Assembly: GCA_017523305.1 (NCBI GenBank)
Contig: JAFWWV010000166.1
Coordinates: 1 to 39,477, forward strand
Origin: Clostridia bacterium
Lineage (GTDB): Bacteria > Bacillota > Clostridia > Christensenellales > UBA1242
Direction: 5' to 3'
Length of the DNA stretch: 39,477 nt
Shown here: positions 17,046 to 24,435 of the stretch, one piece after another
How positions within the stretch are numbered: the stretch's first letter is position 1
How the letters are laid out: every line of letters starts with the position of its first letter
Made by a program: the position numbers and the translations under genes
Notes under the pieces: generated by a model
Database searches by the model: none
The model's input: the letters and a program-made list of their open reading frames with translations, nothing else
What the model was told of the DNA's origin: nothing

Positions 17046-18464
17046 TTATTTTTTAATATCTGAACTATCAAGAATACCAATATAATGGCCTACTGAATTT
17101 CCGCCTTCATCTTTATAAGCATTTCCTTCAAGTAAAGCAACATGCAAATAATTTAATTTTTCATTAGTATCTGCTGCTTTTGCAAAATAGAAAATTCTTT
17201 CGCCATCATAATCAAAACTTGTTGTTGAACTTTCTTCTTCCCCAATAGTTGCTGAGAATGAATTTAAAACAACTTTTTTATTTATGTTTTGAACATCTGA
17301 AAAATCAATTGAATATAATTTTTCATCTTCAGCTACTTGGAATAAAACTTCGTTACCAGTTGTTAAAACTAAATTAATTTGTTTTGATTCTGTGTGTAAA
17401 AGTTGGCTGCCGTTTGTTGTATAATTATATAAATAATAAGCTGAAGAATCAGTATAAACAGCAACTATACCTCTATCTTGTGCATAACCTAATGTATCAT
17501 CTAAAATAATGTAATCAACAATATTTGTTGTTGCATCTTTTTCAATAGCGATATTTGTATAAACATTAACATCAGCATTTAATTCAAAAGTTGAAGATTT
17601 TAAAATATTTGCTTGTTTAAAATAAACTCTGTTATTTTTAACTTCTTCTAAAGTAATTTCATCACTTGAAACTGAAATTAAAGTTTCTTCTGCACCACCA
17701 TTAAGATGTTTTCTATATAAAGAATATTTTTCGTTATCACTCTTTTTTGTATAGTAAACATATTTATTAACATTATTTGTTGCTTTATTATGTTTTAATG
17801 TTTCTTGAGTTTCAACACAATAATCTACAACAGAAGAAGCTATTTTATAACTACTTTTATTCCCATTGCTTTGTGATTTAATAACATTAACTTTTTCATC
17901 ACTAAAAACAGTAATGTATGTGTTTCCATCTACATAGTTAATAGAATATTCACATTCAGTAGTATATTCGCCTTCAGATAAAATAACGTGATCATCACCA
18001 TTAAGTTTAATTTTTTCAAATCTTAATAAACCTTTTGTAAGTTCTGATTCACCTTGTTTATAACCTGAATATGGTGTTGTGTAATATAAATATTCTCCAC
18101 AAATATATAAACCTGATTTTTCATAACCACCAACTTGTGGTACTAATAATTCTGCCCCAGTTGGAACGCCTTTGCTATTTAAATCAACTACACCGTTTTT
18201 ATTTAATTTAATTCTGTAAATACCATAATTTTTTTGGAGTTGCCCATCTCTGTCATATTTATTATCGTTACTACCTAATTTGTTGTAATCATAATAAGCG
18301 TTAGCAAAATAAAGATAATCACCTTTTACAACTGCTGAGCCACCATTACCATATACAGTATCAGTTAAACTAGGACCACCACTTAAAGTAGCACCCCCAC
18401 AACCAAATACACTAAGTGTAAAGACAAACAATATTGCAACTAAAAATAATAATTTCTTTTTCAA
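17046..18464 (-). CDS. Lipoprotein with propeller-like repeats
   Basis: 472 aa from TTG 18464, with AGAGG at 8 nt. A typical lipoprotein signal is present: KKK, a hydrophobic stretch, then lipobox L-S-V-F-G-C with Cys22. The body has repeated YLYFANAYYDYNK and GIYRIKLNKNG-type units (YLYYTTPYSG, YVYYTKKSD, RVYFKQ, RIFYFAK), the pattern of DUF5050-like beta-propeller repeats in which each blade reads 'Y-I-Y-Y ... L-Y-R-I'. It would be membrane-attached on the outer face. The function is unknown; a sensor or scaffold is possible. It has its own strong promoter and two tandem terminators, so it is a single-gene unit. Confidence 0.8.
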   Translation of the reverse strand: MKKKLLFLVAILFVFTLSVFGCGGATLSGGPSLTDTVYGNGGSAVVKGDYLYFANAYYDYNKLGSNDNKYDRDGQLQKNYGIYRIKLNKNGVVDLNSKGVPTGAELLVPQVGGYEKSGLYICGEYLYYTTPYSGYKQGESELTKGLLRFEKIKLNGDDHVILSEGEYTTECEYSINYVDGNTYITVFSDEKVNVIKSQSNGNKSSYKIASSVVDYCVETQETLKHNKATNNVNKYVYYTKKSDNEKYSLYRKHLNGGAEETLISVSSDEITLEEVKNNRVYFKQANILKSSTFELNADVNVYTNIAIEKDATTNIVDYIILDDTLGYAQDRGIVAVYTDSSAYYLYNYTTNGSQLLHTESKQINLVLTTGNEVLFQVAEDEKLYSIDFSDVQNINKKVVLNSFSATIGEEESSTTSFDYDGERIFYFAKAADTNEKLNYLHVALLEGNAYKDEGGNSVGHYIGILDSSDIKK

Positions 18465-18491
18465 TTTAGTAACCTCTCTACAATACAAGAA

Positions 18492-18520
18492 ATAGTAGCA
18501 AAAAATAACAAATTTGTCAA
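18492..18520 (-). promoter_or_regulatory. Lipoprotein gene promoter
   Basis: Minus strand TTGACA (18515-18520), 17-nt spacer, TACTAT (18492-18497). Transcription would start about 20 nt before the TTG start codon. Confidence 0.8.
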
Positions 18521-18690
18521 TGTAAATATAAGAATAATTTATGTGATAATAATATTATTTCTATATATAATATCTAGTCCTTATTTACAATTATTATTAA
18601 GTTGTAAACAAATTCTAAAAAATTTAAAACAATAAAAAAATTAGTTTATAAAGATTATTAACTAAAAATATAAAATTAAACTAAAAAATA

Positions 18691-18721
18691 AAAAAGTCAA
18701 AAAATAAAATTTTGACTTTTT
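18691..18721. terminator. Terminator after the 340-aa protein gene
   Basis: 12-bp stem AAAAAGTCAAAA/TTTTGACTTTTT with a 7-nt loop and A/T flanks. The 18521-18690 stretch beyond it is AT-rich with nothing I can name. Confidence 0.75.
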
Positions 18722-18735
18722 TTAATTTTAAAAAT

Positions 18736-19758
18736 TTAAACCATTTTTACGTTTATCGTTTCTCCATTTTTTGCTTCTTGATAAACCAACCAATAACCTT
18801 TATAAACTTCATTATTAAAATTAATTGGTAACCACTGCGCAAAATTTTTTAACTCTTCTGGCGGGTTTAAATCATCTTGTGAAGGTATACCATAACCAAT
18901 ATATTCTACTCTATCAAAATCATCATTAAAAACTAAACCAAGAACATAAAATGAGTTATCTTTTTCATATTCAACTTTTATCCATTTAGAATTAGAAATT
19001 ATATTCTCCAAATTATCTTCTTTTTTATATTTTGCAAATAACGTGTCGATTTGGGGCTTTATTTGGTCGTAAAATGACATTTCTTCACTTATTACAGGTT
19101 CTTTATCGTCTTGTATTAACTGCTCTCCTAGGGGTTGTTTTGGGGTTAGATTTTTTAATCCTTCTTCCGTTAGTTTTATATTTTCACTTTTTATTTTTGT
19201 TTGTTTTTCTTGATTTATCTCCACCCTATTTTTAGTTTTACAAGAACAAAATTGACTTTCTTTATCATTATAAAAAGCTTGCCTATATTTACACTTAGAA
19301 CAATTATCATAATAAACAGTATTTAAATCTTCTTCCAAATTTTTATCTATGATAGATTGTAATTGTTCGTCTTTTTCTTCTTCATATAACTCTTCTATTT
19401 TTTCAGGTTTTGTTTTTATAAAAGCACTTTCTATAATTTCATTATGCCCCACTTCATTTATACTTCCACTTAAAATTATTTCTGGACAAAAAGCATTTGT
19501 AACATCAACAACAGCACAAAAAAATTTATTTTTAATATTAAAATTTTTAGGTAATTCAAAAGCACATAAATTGTTATTTATTTCTAATGGAATTTTTAAA
19601 ACATTTTCATTTTGTTTTATTCCTAGCGCAAAATTTTTATTTAAAGAATTTATATTTAAAAATTTTATACAACTTAGTTCTGTTTCTTTTAAATTTAAAA
19701 TGGCCTTAAAATTTTTATCTTTATCATTGTTTAGAATTAAAGTTTTAATATTTTCCAT
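18736..19758 (-). CDS. Unrecognised 340-aa protein with Cys cluster and a conserved-looking C-terminal domain
   Basis: I do not recognise the family. An N-terminal beta-type segment (1-105) is followed by an acidic linker and a four-Cys cluster C153-x2-C156-x14-C171-x-C173 that could bind metal. A charged linker (180-225) leads to a compact C-terminal domain (226-340) with FYDQIKPQIDTLFAKYKKED, WIKVEYEKD, GYGIPSQDDLNPPEEL, AQWLP and GYWLVYQEA. No signal peptide or membrane segment, so likely cytoplasmic. ATG 19758 has AAAAGGA about 15 nt upstream, a long spacing. It sits downstream of the rsmA terminator and has its own terminator, so it is probably monocistronic. Confidence 0.75.
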   Translation of the reverse strand: MENIKTLILNNDKDKNFKAILNLKETELSCIKFLNINSLNKNFALGIKQNENVLKIPLEINNNLCAFELPKNFNIKNKFFCAVVDVTNAFCPEIILSGSINEVGHNEIIESAFIKTKPEKIEELYEEEKDEQLQSIIDKNLEEDLNTVYYDNCSKCKYRQAFYNDKESQFCSCKTKNRVEINQEKQTKIKSENIKLTEEGLKNLTPKQPLGEQLIQDDKEPVISEEMSFYDQIKPQIDTLFAKYKKEDNLENIISNSKWIKVEYEKDNSFYVLGLVFNDDFDRVEYIGYGIPSQDDLNPPEELKNFAQWLPINFNNEVYKGYWLVYQEAKNGETINVKMV

Positions 19759-19839
19759 TTATAGACACTTTTCCTTTTATTTAATATGTTTTTAATTTAA
19801 CATTTTTTTAATGTCTATTTTTGGCATAAAAAATAAAAA

Positions 19840-19864
19840 CATATATATTATGGTAATATATATG
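19840..19864. terminator. tatD-rsmA operon terminator
   Basis: Perfect 11-bp stem CATATATATTA/TAATATATATG with a 3-nt loop; followed on the minus strand by TTTTTATTTTTT and on the plus strand by C plus six T. Confidence 0.8.
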
Positions 19865-19895
19865 CTTTTTTAACTTAATTTTGATAATAAATATA

Positions 19896-20702
19896 TTAAT
19901 TTAACTTGTTAAATAAATTTACAAACATTTCTGCTGTTAAATTTTCTGGTCTAACTGTTTCTGATAAACCCATTTCTTTTATTGCGTCAATAATTTTTGT
20001 TTTATCATACCCATTACTTGATAAGTTGTTATAAAGAGTTTTTCTTTTCATTTTAAAACAATTAGAAACAAAATCTATATATTTTTTTTCGTTGTTAATT
20101 TTAAACTTGTTTTTATCTACTTCTATTTTTATTATGCATGAATCAACATTAGGAACAGGTTTAAAAACTGTTCTACTTACATTTTTAACAATTTTACAAG
20201 AGCCAAAACTATCTATTAACACTGTTGGTATGCCATAATCTTTAGTTGAGTGTTTTGCGCAAAACCTAACACCTACTTCTTTTTGAACCATAACAAACAT
20301 TTGAGATAATTTTTTTGACTCAAATAAAAATTTAAAAATAATTTGAGAAGTAATATAATAAGGTAAATTTGCAATCAAATAAAAGTTTTTATCAAAAAAA
20401 GAATCAATTTCGCTAGTTTCAACACTTAAAACATCTTTAAAAACAAATTTAAGGTTTTCATGTTGATTTTCAATTGCTTGCAAATGTTCTGTTAAAGTTT
20501 TATCAATTTCAAAACTTACAACTTTTTCAAAATTATTTGCTAAAACTTCAGTTAAAACGCCTGCCCCAGCCCCAATTTCTAAAACATAACTGTTTGAAGG
20601 CAAATTAAAGTCCCTAACTAAAGCATTCATAAAATTTTTATCTAAAATAAAGTTTTGACCAAATTGTTTTTTAAATTTAAAGTCTTTTGATAATTCTGCC
20701 AT
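19896..20702 (-). CDS. rsmA: 16S rRNA dimethyladenosine transferase RsmA (KsgA)
   Basis: 268 aa. It dimethylates two adjacent adenines in the 3' terminal helix of 16S rRNA late in 30S assembly. Visible: KKQFGQNFILD (11-21), SAM motif I LEIGAGAGVLTE (41-52), the acidic SFEID (63-67) and the catalytic NLPYY (112-116). The C-terminal helical region ends at about 265. ATG 20702 has AAAAGG 8 nt upstream, made from the last codons of tatD, so tatD and rsmA are coupled. tatD-rsmA is a common Firmicute pair (with rnmV often between; rnmV is absent here). Confidence 0.97.
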   Translation of the reverse strand: MAELSKDFKFKKQFGQNFILDKNFMNALVRDFNLPSNSYVLEIGAGAGVLTEVLANNFEKVVSFEIDKTLTEHLQAIENQHENLKFVFKDVLSVETSEIDSFFDKNFYLIANLPYYITSQIIFKFLFESKKLSQMFVMVQKEVGVRFCAKHSTKDYGIPTVLIDSFGSCKIVKNVSRTVFKPVPNVDSCIIKIEVDKNKFKINNEKKYIDFVSNCFKMKRKTLYNNLSSNGYDKTKIIDAIKEMGLSETVRPENLTAEMFVNLFNKLN

Positions 20703-20707
20703 TGTTT

Positions 20708-21478
20708 TTACCTTTTAATTTTAAAAAGATTTAAAGCGTTATTAGTTGTAACATCTATAACTTCTTGTTTTGTTAAACCTTTTATTTCTGCAATTTTTTC
20801 TGCTACTAACTCAACATATTCAGGTCTATTTACTTGCCCCCTATATGGAACTGGTGTCAAGTAAGGACAATCTGTTTCAATTAATATTTTATCAAGTGGA
20901 ACAAATTTTACAACATCTAAAATTTTATTTGCATTTTTAAATGTAACAATACCATTAAAACCTAAATAAAAACCATAGTTTAATAAAATTTTTGCAGTTT
21001 CAATACTACCACTAAAACTATGTATCACCCCAGAAAAATTTAAATATTGTGCCATTTCTTTTAAAATTGTTAAAAAATCTTCTGTTGCCTCACGCACATG
21101 ATACACACAAGGTTTTTGAAGTTTATTTGCAAGTATAATTTGTTCTTTTAAAACTTCTTTTTGTATTTCTCTTGGTGAAAAGTCGTAATAATAATCTAAA
21201 CCAATTTCGCCAATAGCAACAACTTTTTCATTTTTTGACATTTCTTCAAGCGTTTTAATTGTTTTTTCATCAAAACTTTCAGCTTCATGTGGATGGATAC
21301 CTACTGTCGCATAAACATTTTTATTATTATTTGCTAAATCAACACACTTTTTACTTGTTTCAACACAGTCAGCGTTACAAACACAAAGTTGGTTATTGTT
21401 TTCAATGTTTTTTAAAATATCTTCTTTAATTTCGCTTATTTTTTGGTCATAAATATGACAATGTGAATCTATAATCAT
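20708..21478 (-). CDS. tatD: TatD family metal-dependent DNase
   Basis: 256 aa, family-typical. Metal ligands visible: His6 and His8 (DSHCH), Glu91 (GEIGLDYYYD), His127 (YHVRE), His153 (VIHSFSG) and Asp203 (ETDCPYLTP). TatD enzymes have 3'-5' exonuclease or AP endonuclease activity linked to DNA repair. ATG 21478 (MIIDSHCH) is the canonical start but has no Shine-Dalgarno sequence; a TAAAAT box directly upstream would place the transcript start at or near the ATG. It is divergent from spmA across 65 nt. Confidence 0.95.
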   Translation of the reverse strand: MIIDSHCHIYDQKISEIKEDILKNIENNNQLCVCNADCVETSKKCVDLANNNKNVYATVGIHPHEAESFDEKTIKTLEEMSKNEKVVAIGEIGLDYYYDFSPREIQKEVLKEQIILANKLQKPCVYHVREATEDFLTILKEMAQYLNFSGVIHSFSGSIETAKILLNYGFYLGFNGIVTFKNANKILDVVKFVPLDKILIETDCPYLTPVPYRGQVNRPEYVELVAEKIAEIKGLTKQEVIDVTTNNALNLFKIKR

Positions 21479-21508
21479 AAAATCATTTTAACATATTTTG
21501 TTGTTAAT

Positions 21509-21538
21509 GCATACCTTTTTATTATTTTTCATAAGTAT
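21509..21538 (+). promoter_or_regulatory. Possible sigma-E-type promoter of spmAB
   Basis: GCATACC (21509-21515), 14 nt, CATAAGTAT (21530-21538) resembles the sigma-E pattern (GHATATT and CATACAMT at about 14-nt spacing). It would start transcription almost at the spmA ATG. spmAB is sigma-E dependent in Bacillus subtilis. Confidence 0.35.
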
Positions 21539-21543
21539 TTAAT

Positions 21544-22116
21544 ATGAATAAGTTATGGTTTTGGCTAATAACAACTAGCATTTGTATATTATTATATTTA
21601 AATCCAGAAATAGTTTTACCTTCAATGTTAGAAGCAAGCGAAAACACTTTAAAATTGTGTTTAAGTTTGTGCGCAATATATTCTGTTTGGATGGGAATTT
21701 TACAAGTAATGGAAGATAGTGGAATTAACAAAAAGTTATCAAAACTTCTATCTCCTTTTACAAAAAAGATTTTTGGAAATGTAGACGAAACAACAAACGA
21801 ATTACTTTGCATGAATATTTCTTGCAACATATTAGGTATGGGCGGTGCTGCTACTCCACTAGGTATGAAGGCTATGCAAAGACTTGACGATGGTAGTGGC
21901 AAAGCAAATAGAGCTATGATGATGTTAATAATTTTTGCTTCTACTTCAATGCAAATTTTACCAACAACTGTAATTGGCCTTAGAATTACAGCAGGAAGTG
22001 AAAATGCTAGCAATATTATTTTACCTACTATATTTGCAGCAATTTTAACAACATTTATTGGAATTGGACTAGCCTTACTAATTGAAAAATTAAAGAAAAA
22101 GAAGGTAAAAAAATGA
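21544..22116 (+). CDS. spmA: Spore maturation protein A
   Basis: 190 aa polytopic membrane protein of the nucleoside-recognition (Gate) family. The family signature NISCNILGMGGAATPLGMKAM is seen in pieces near 96-115, followed by ASTSMQILPTT (139-149). SpmA and SpmB together act in spore core dehydration and heat resistance. The start ATG 21544 fits homologues but lacks a ribosome binding site. It overlaps spmB by 4 nt. Confidence 0.95.
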   Translation: MNKLWFWLITTSICILLYLNPEIVLPSMLEASENTLKLCLSLCAIYSVWMGILQVMEDSGINKKLSKLLSPFTKKIFGNVDETTNELLCMNISCNILGMGGAATPLGMKAMQRLDDGSGKANRAMMMLIIFASTSMQILPTTVIGLRITAGSENASNIILPTIFAAILTTFIGIGLALLIEKLKKKKVKK

Positions 22117-22619
22117 GCAATTACCTTCTACCAATTTTAATACTATTTACATTCATTTACGCAAAAACAAAAAAAGTTAATGTTTATAATAGTTTTACTA
22201 ACGGAGCAAAACAAAGTATAGGACTTGTTGTAAGTATTTTTCCGTATTTAGTTACAATTATGATAATGGTTCAATTTATAAAAATAAGTGGACTAGCTAA
22301 CCTTCTTGCTGATTTTGTTTCTCCCCTTTTTAATTTAATAGGTATACCTAAAGAACTTTGCGAACTTGTATTATTAAAACCTTTTAGTGGTAACGGAAGT
22401 TTAGCAATTTTAAATGATATATACACAACTTATGGGGTTGATAGTTATATAGGTAGAAGCGCAAGCGTTATTATAGGTAGTTGCGACACTGTTTTTTATG
22501 TAACTACCCTATATTGCTCTCAAACAAAAGTTAAAAAACTATTTTACGCTATACCCGTTTCACTTATTGCAACTTTAGCAGGTGCAATTTTAAGTTGTTT
22601 ATTCTGCAAAATTATGTAA
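22113..22619 (+). CDS. spmB: Spore maturation protein B
   Basis: 168 aa polytopic membrane protein, partner of SpmA. Gate-family motifs: KPFSGNGSLAILND (86-99) and IIGSCDTVFYVTTLY (118-132), with hydrophobic helices at each end. The ATGA overlap with spmA and the GAAGG ribosome binding site inside spmA show coupling. It ends 4 nt before the hairpin that terminates the opposing small RNA. Confidence 0.95.
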   Translation: MSNYLLPILILFTFIYAKTKKVNVYNSFTNGAKQSIGLVVSIFPYLVTIMIMVQFIKISGLANLLADFVSPLFNLIGIPKELCELVLLKPFSGNGSLAILNDIYTTYGVDSYIGRSASVIIGSCDTVFYVTTLYCSQTKVKKLFYAIPVSLIATLAGAILSCLFCKIM

Positions 22620-22736
22620 AAAAAAGAAGATAGAATTAACTATCTTCTTTGAAAGAAATCAATGCTTAAACTTTAACAAGTTATGCTGATAATTACGAGA
22701 TGGAAACAAAAATGTTTCTTTTCTGCTCAACTTTCT
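22617..22736 (-). ncRNA. Candidate small RNA of about 120 nt
   Basis: The minus strand has a near-perfect promoter at 22743-22771, about 120 nt with no ATG and no ribosome binding site, and an intrinsic terminator (11-bp stem 22623-22633/22640-22650 followed by eight T). Internal folds include GAAAC/GTTTC around AAAAAT, and ATCA...AACTT-GTTA-AAGTT...TGAT. A GAAAG near the 5' end can pair with CTTTC just before the terminator. It does not match SRP RNA, tmRNA, RNase P RNA or 6S motifs that I know. The 3' end stops just after the stop codon of the opposing spmB. Confidence 0.55.
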
Positions 22737-22742
22737 AATTAA

Positions 22743-22771
22743 ATTATAAACAAAAAAAAAGCAAAAGTCAA
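22743..22771 (-). promoter_or_regulatory. Strong promoter of the candidate small RNA
   Basis: Minus strand TTGACT (22766-22771), 17-nt spacer, TATAAT (22743-22748). The -35 sits in the loop and stem of the terminator of the upstream methyltransferase gene. Confidence 0.8.
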
Positions 22772-22784
22772 CTTTTGCTTTTTT
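22755..22784. terminator. Methyltransferase gene terminator
   Basis: 13-bp stem with GCAAAAG/CTTTTGC core and TCAA loop. Its base overlaps the stop codon at 22783-22785. It has A/T tails on both sides and can act in either direction. Confidence 0.8.
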
Positions 22785-23469
22785 AATTTAGTACATTTGG
22801 TTTTAAAATTTCACAATCAAATTTTCCACCTTTAGAAAAACACATTAAAACTAAGTGACTAGATTTTTTATCTGTTGGATAAATAAACTGCATTTTTTTG
22901 CAAATTAAATTAAATTTTTGTGCCAAAGATAAAATTTCTTGGATTCTACTTGAAATATGAACTAAATATAGTTTACCTGAGTATTTTAAAATTTTACTAG
23001 CTTTTTCCAATATTTCAGTAAGATTTGTTGAAACTTCATATTTTGTTAGTTTATATTTTTCATTTATATCGTTTTGGTTTTTAGGCAACAAGTAATAAGG
23101 TGGATTGCAAACAATAACATCTACTTTACCATTTCCTACAATTTGTTCTGCTTGTTTTAAATCTTTATTTAAAAATTCAATATTTTCTATTTTATTATAC
23201 TTTAGTGACCTATTTGACATTTCACATAGTTTTTCTTGAATTTCAAAACCTACAATTTGTTTAGGTTTGCATTTTTCATTTAATAAAATAGAAATTACTC
23301 CACTACCCGAACAAAACTCTACAACCAAATCTTTATGCCCTGCTTTTGCAAAGTTTGCAAGCAAAACACTATCACTAGTAAATCTATAATCTAGTTTATT
23401 TTGAATTATCATCAAATTATTTAATTGTAAATCATCTAAAACTTCGTTTTCTTTTAAAATTTCGTTCAT
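22783..23469 (-). CDS. TrmN6/YabB-like tRNA adenine-N6 methyltransferase
   Basis: 228 aa, class I SAM methyltransferase. The start MNEILKENEVLDDL and RFTSDSVLLANF (29-40) match the YabB/TrmN6 N-terminus. Motif I is VEFCSGSGVISILL (50-63), the acidic loop is GFEIQ (74-78), and NPPY (122-125) is the amino-methyltransferase signature. TrmN6 methylates A37 of tRNA1-Val in Escherichia coli; the Firmicute homologue's target is less certain. The order holB-ricT-(this gene) is that of Bacillus subtilis holB-yaaT-yabA-yabB without yabA. ATG 23469 has no good ribosome binding site and starts 6 nt after the second stop of ricT, suggesting coupling. Confidence 0.88.
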   Translation of the reverse strand: MNEILKENEVLDDLQLNNLMIIQNKLDYRFTSDSVLLANFAKAGHKDLVVEFCSGSGVISILLNEKCKPKQIVGFEIQEKLCEMSNRSLKYNKIENIEFLNKDLKQAEQIVGNGKVDVIVCNPPYYLLPKNQNDINEKYKLTKYEVSTNLTEILEKASKILKYSGKLYLVHISSRIQEILSLAQKFNLICKKMQFIYPTDKKSSHLVLMCFSKGGKFDCEILKPNVLN

Positions 23470-23475
23470 AATTAA

Positions 23476-23547
23476 TTATTTTTTTGAAAAATGTTTTTTA
23501 TTCTTTTTGTTTTTGTTTTGATTTTTATTTTCTTCTTCTGGTTTTTA
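23476..23547 (-). other. In-frame stop and orphaned RicT tail
   Basis: The RicT frame ends at TAA 23545-23547. In the same frame 22 further codons read KPEEENKNQNKNKKNKKHFSKK-like (written in pieces: KPEEENKNQN, KNKKNKK, HFSKK) before a second TAA at 23476-23478. This Asn/Lys-rich end resembles tails of clostridial RicT proteins as I remember them. It fills the gap to the next gene exactly, so the first TAA looks like a nonsense change, readthrough site or sequencing error. Confidence 0.6.
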
Positions 23548-24435
23548 TTCACTCAAAGGTTTAATGTTTACTTTAATTTCTTTTGTTTCTTCTTTTTTGG
23601 TTTGATTTTGGTTTTGATTATTTGAATTGCTTATTTTTGTAACATCATCAAAAGTAAAATCTTTAATAGTAAAACCACCATCTTTATTTGTTATTTTTAC
23701 TGAAACAATTTGTTTTAAAGCATTTGTATACATTACAACGCCTACACCTTCAGGAGTTTTAACTTCACTATTAAGTTTAGGTATTTTTGGATAAACTTCA
23801 GAATAATAATCATTTTCATATTCTAAACAGCACATAAGTCTACCACAAGAACCACTAATTTTTGTTGGATTTAAAGCTAAACCTTGAACTTTTGCCATTT
23901 TAATAGAAACTTTTTCAAAATCTTTTAAATGTGAAGCACAGCAACAAACTCTACCACAAATACCAATGCCACCTACCATTTTTGCTTGGTCACGAATACC
24001 AATTTGTCTAAGTTCTATTCTTGTTTTAAGTTTTACAGCTAAATCTTTAACTAAATCTCTAAAATCAACCCTGTTATCTGAAATAAAGTCAATTATTACT
24101 TTCGTACCATCAAAAGAATATTCTGCATTAACAACATTCATATCTAAGTTCATTTTTTCAACTAATTCTTTAGTTACGCTAATTGCAGTTTTTTCTTTTT
24201 CGCAGTTAACTTCGTGTTGTTTTTTATCTTCTTTAGTTGCTTTTCTTACAACTGACTTTAATTCTTCTAAATTATCAGTATTAGAAAGTTCTTCAATTTT
24301 ATCAACTACAGCATAGCCTTGACCAAGAGAAGTTTCTACAATAACATAGTCTCCTACTTTTAAGTTTTCAACTTCGGATAAAAAAGAATAAACTTTTGCA
24401 CCAATTTTAAACCTTACACCTACTTTTTGTTGCAT
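23545..24435 (-). CDS. ricT: RicT (YaaT), PSP1-domain regulator of RNA processing
   Basis: 296 aa to the first stop. RicT with RicA and RicF forms the Y-complex, which guides RNase Y cleavage and is needed for competence and sporulation in Bacillus. The core is complete: RFKIGAKVYSF (8-18), DFRDLVKDLA, the Cys-rich motifs CGRVCCCASH and SGSCGRLMCCLEYE (cluster ligands of RicT) and a conserved YP.IP.LN after them. ATG 24435 has GGAGG 10 nt upstream and overlaps holB by 16 nt. The C-terminus is cut by an in-frame TAA; the lost 22 codons are only a charged tail, so function is probably kept. Confidence 0.93.
   Translation of the reverse strand: MQQKVGVRFKIGAKVYSFLSEVENLKVGDYVIVETSLGQGYAVVDKIEELSNTDNLEELKSVVRKATKEDKKQHEVNCEKEKTAISVTKELVEKMNLDMNVVNAEYSFDGTKVIIDFISDNRVDFRDLVKDLAVKLKTRIELRQIGIRDQAKMVGGIGICGRVCCCASHLKDFEKVSIKMAKVQGLALNPTKISGSCGRLMCCLEYENDYYSEVYPKIPKLNSEVKTPEGVGVVMYTNALKQIVSVKITNKDGGFTIKDFTFDDVTKISNSNNQNQNQTKKEETKEIKVNIKPLSE

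Noticed and set aside
21522..22013. Minus-strand frame opposite spmA
   Set aside because: It is a shadow of spmA, whose product is clearly recognisable, and lacks start signals.
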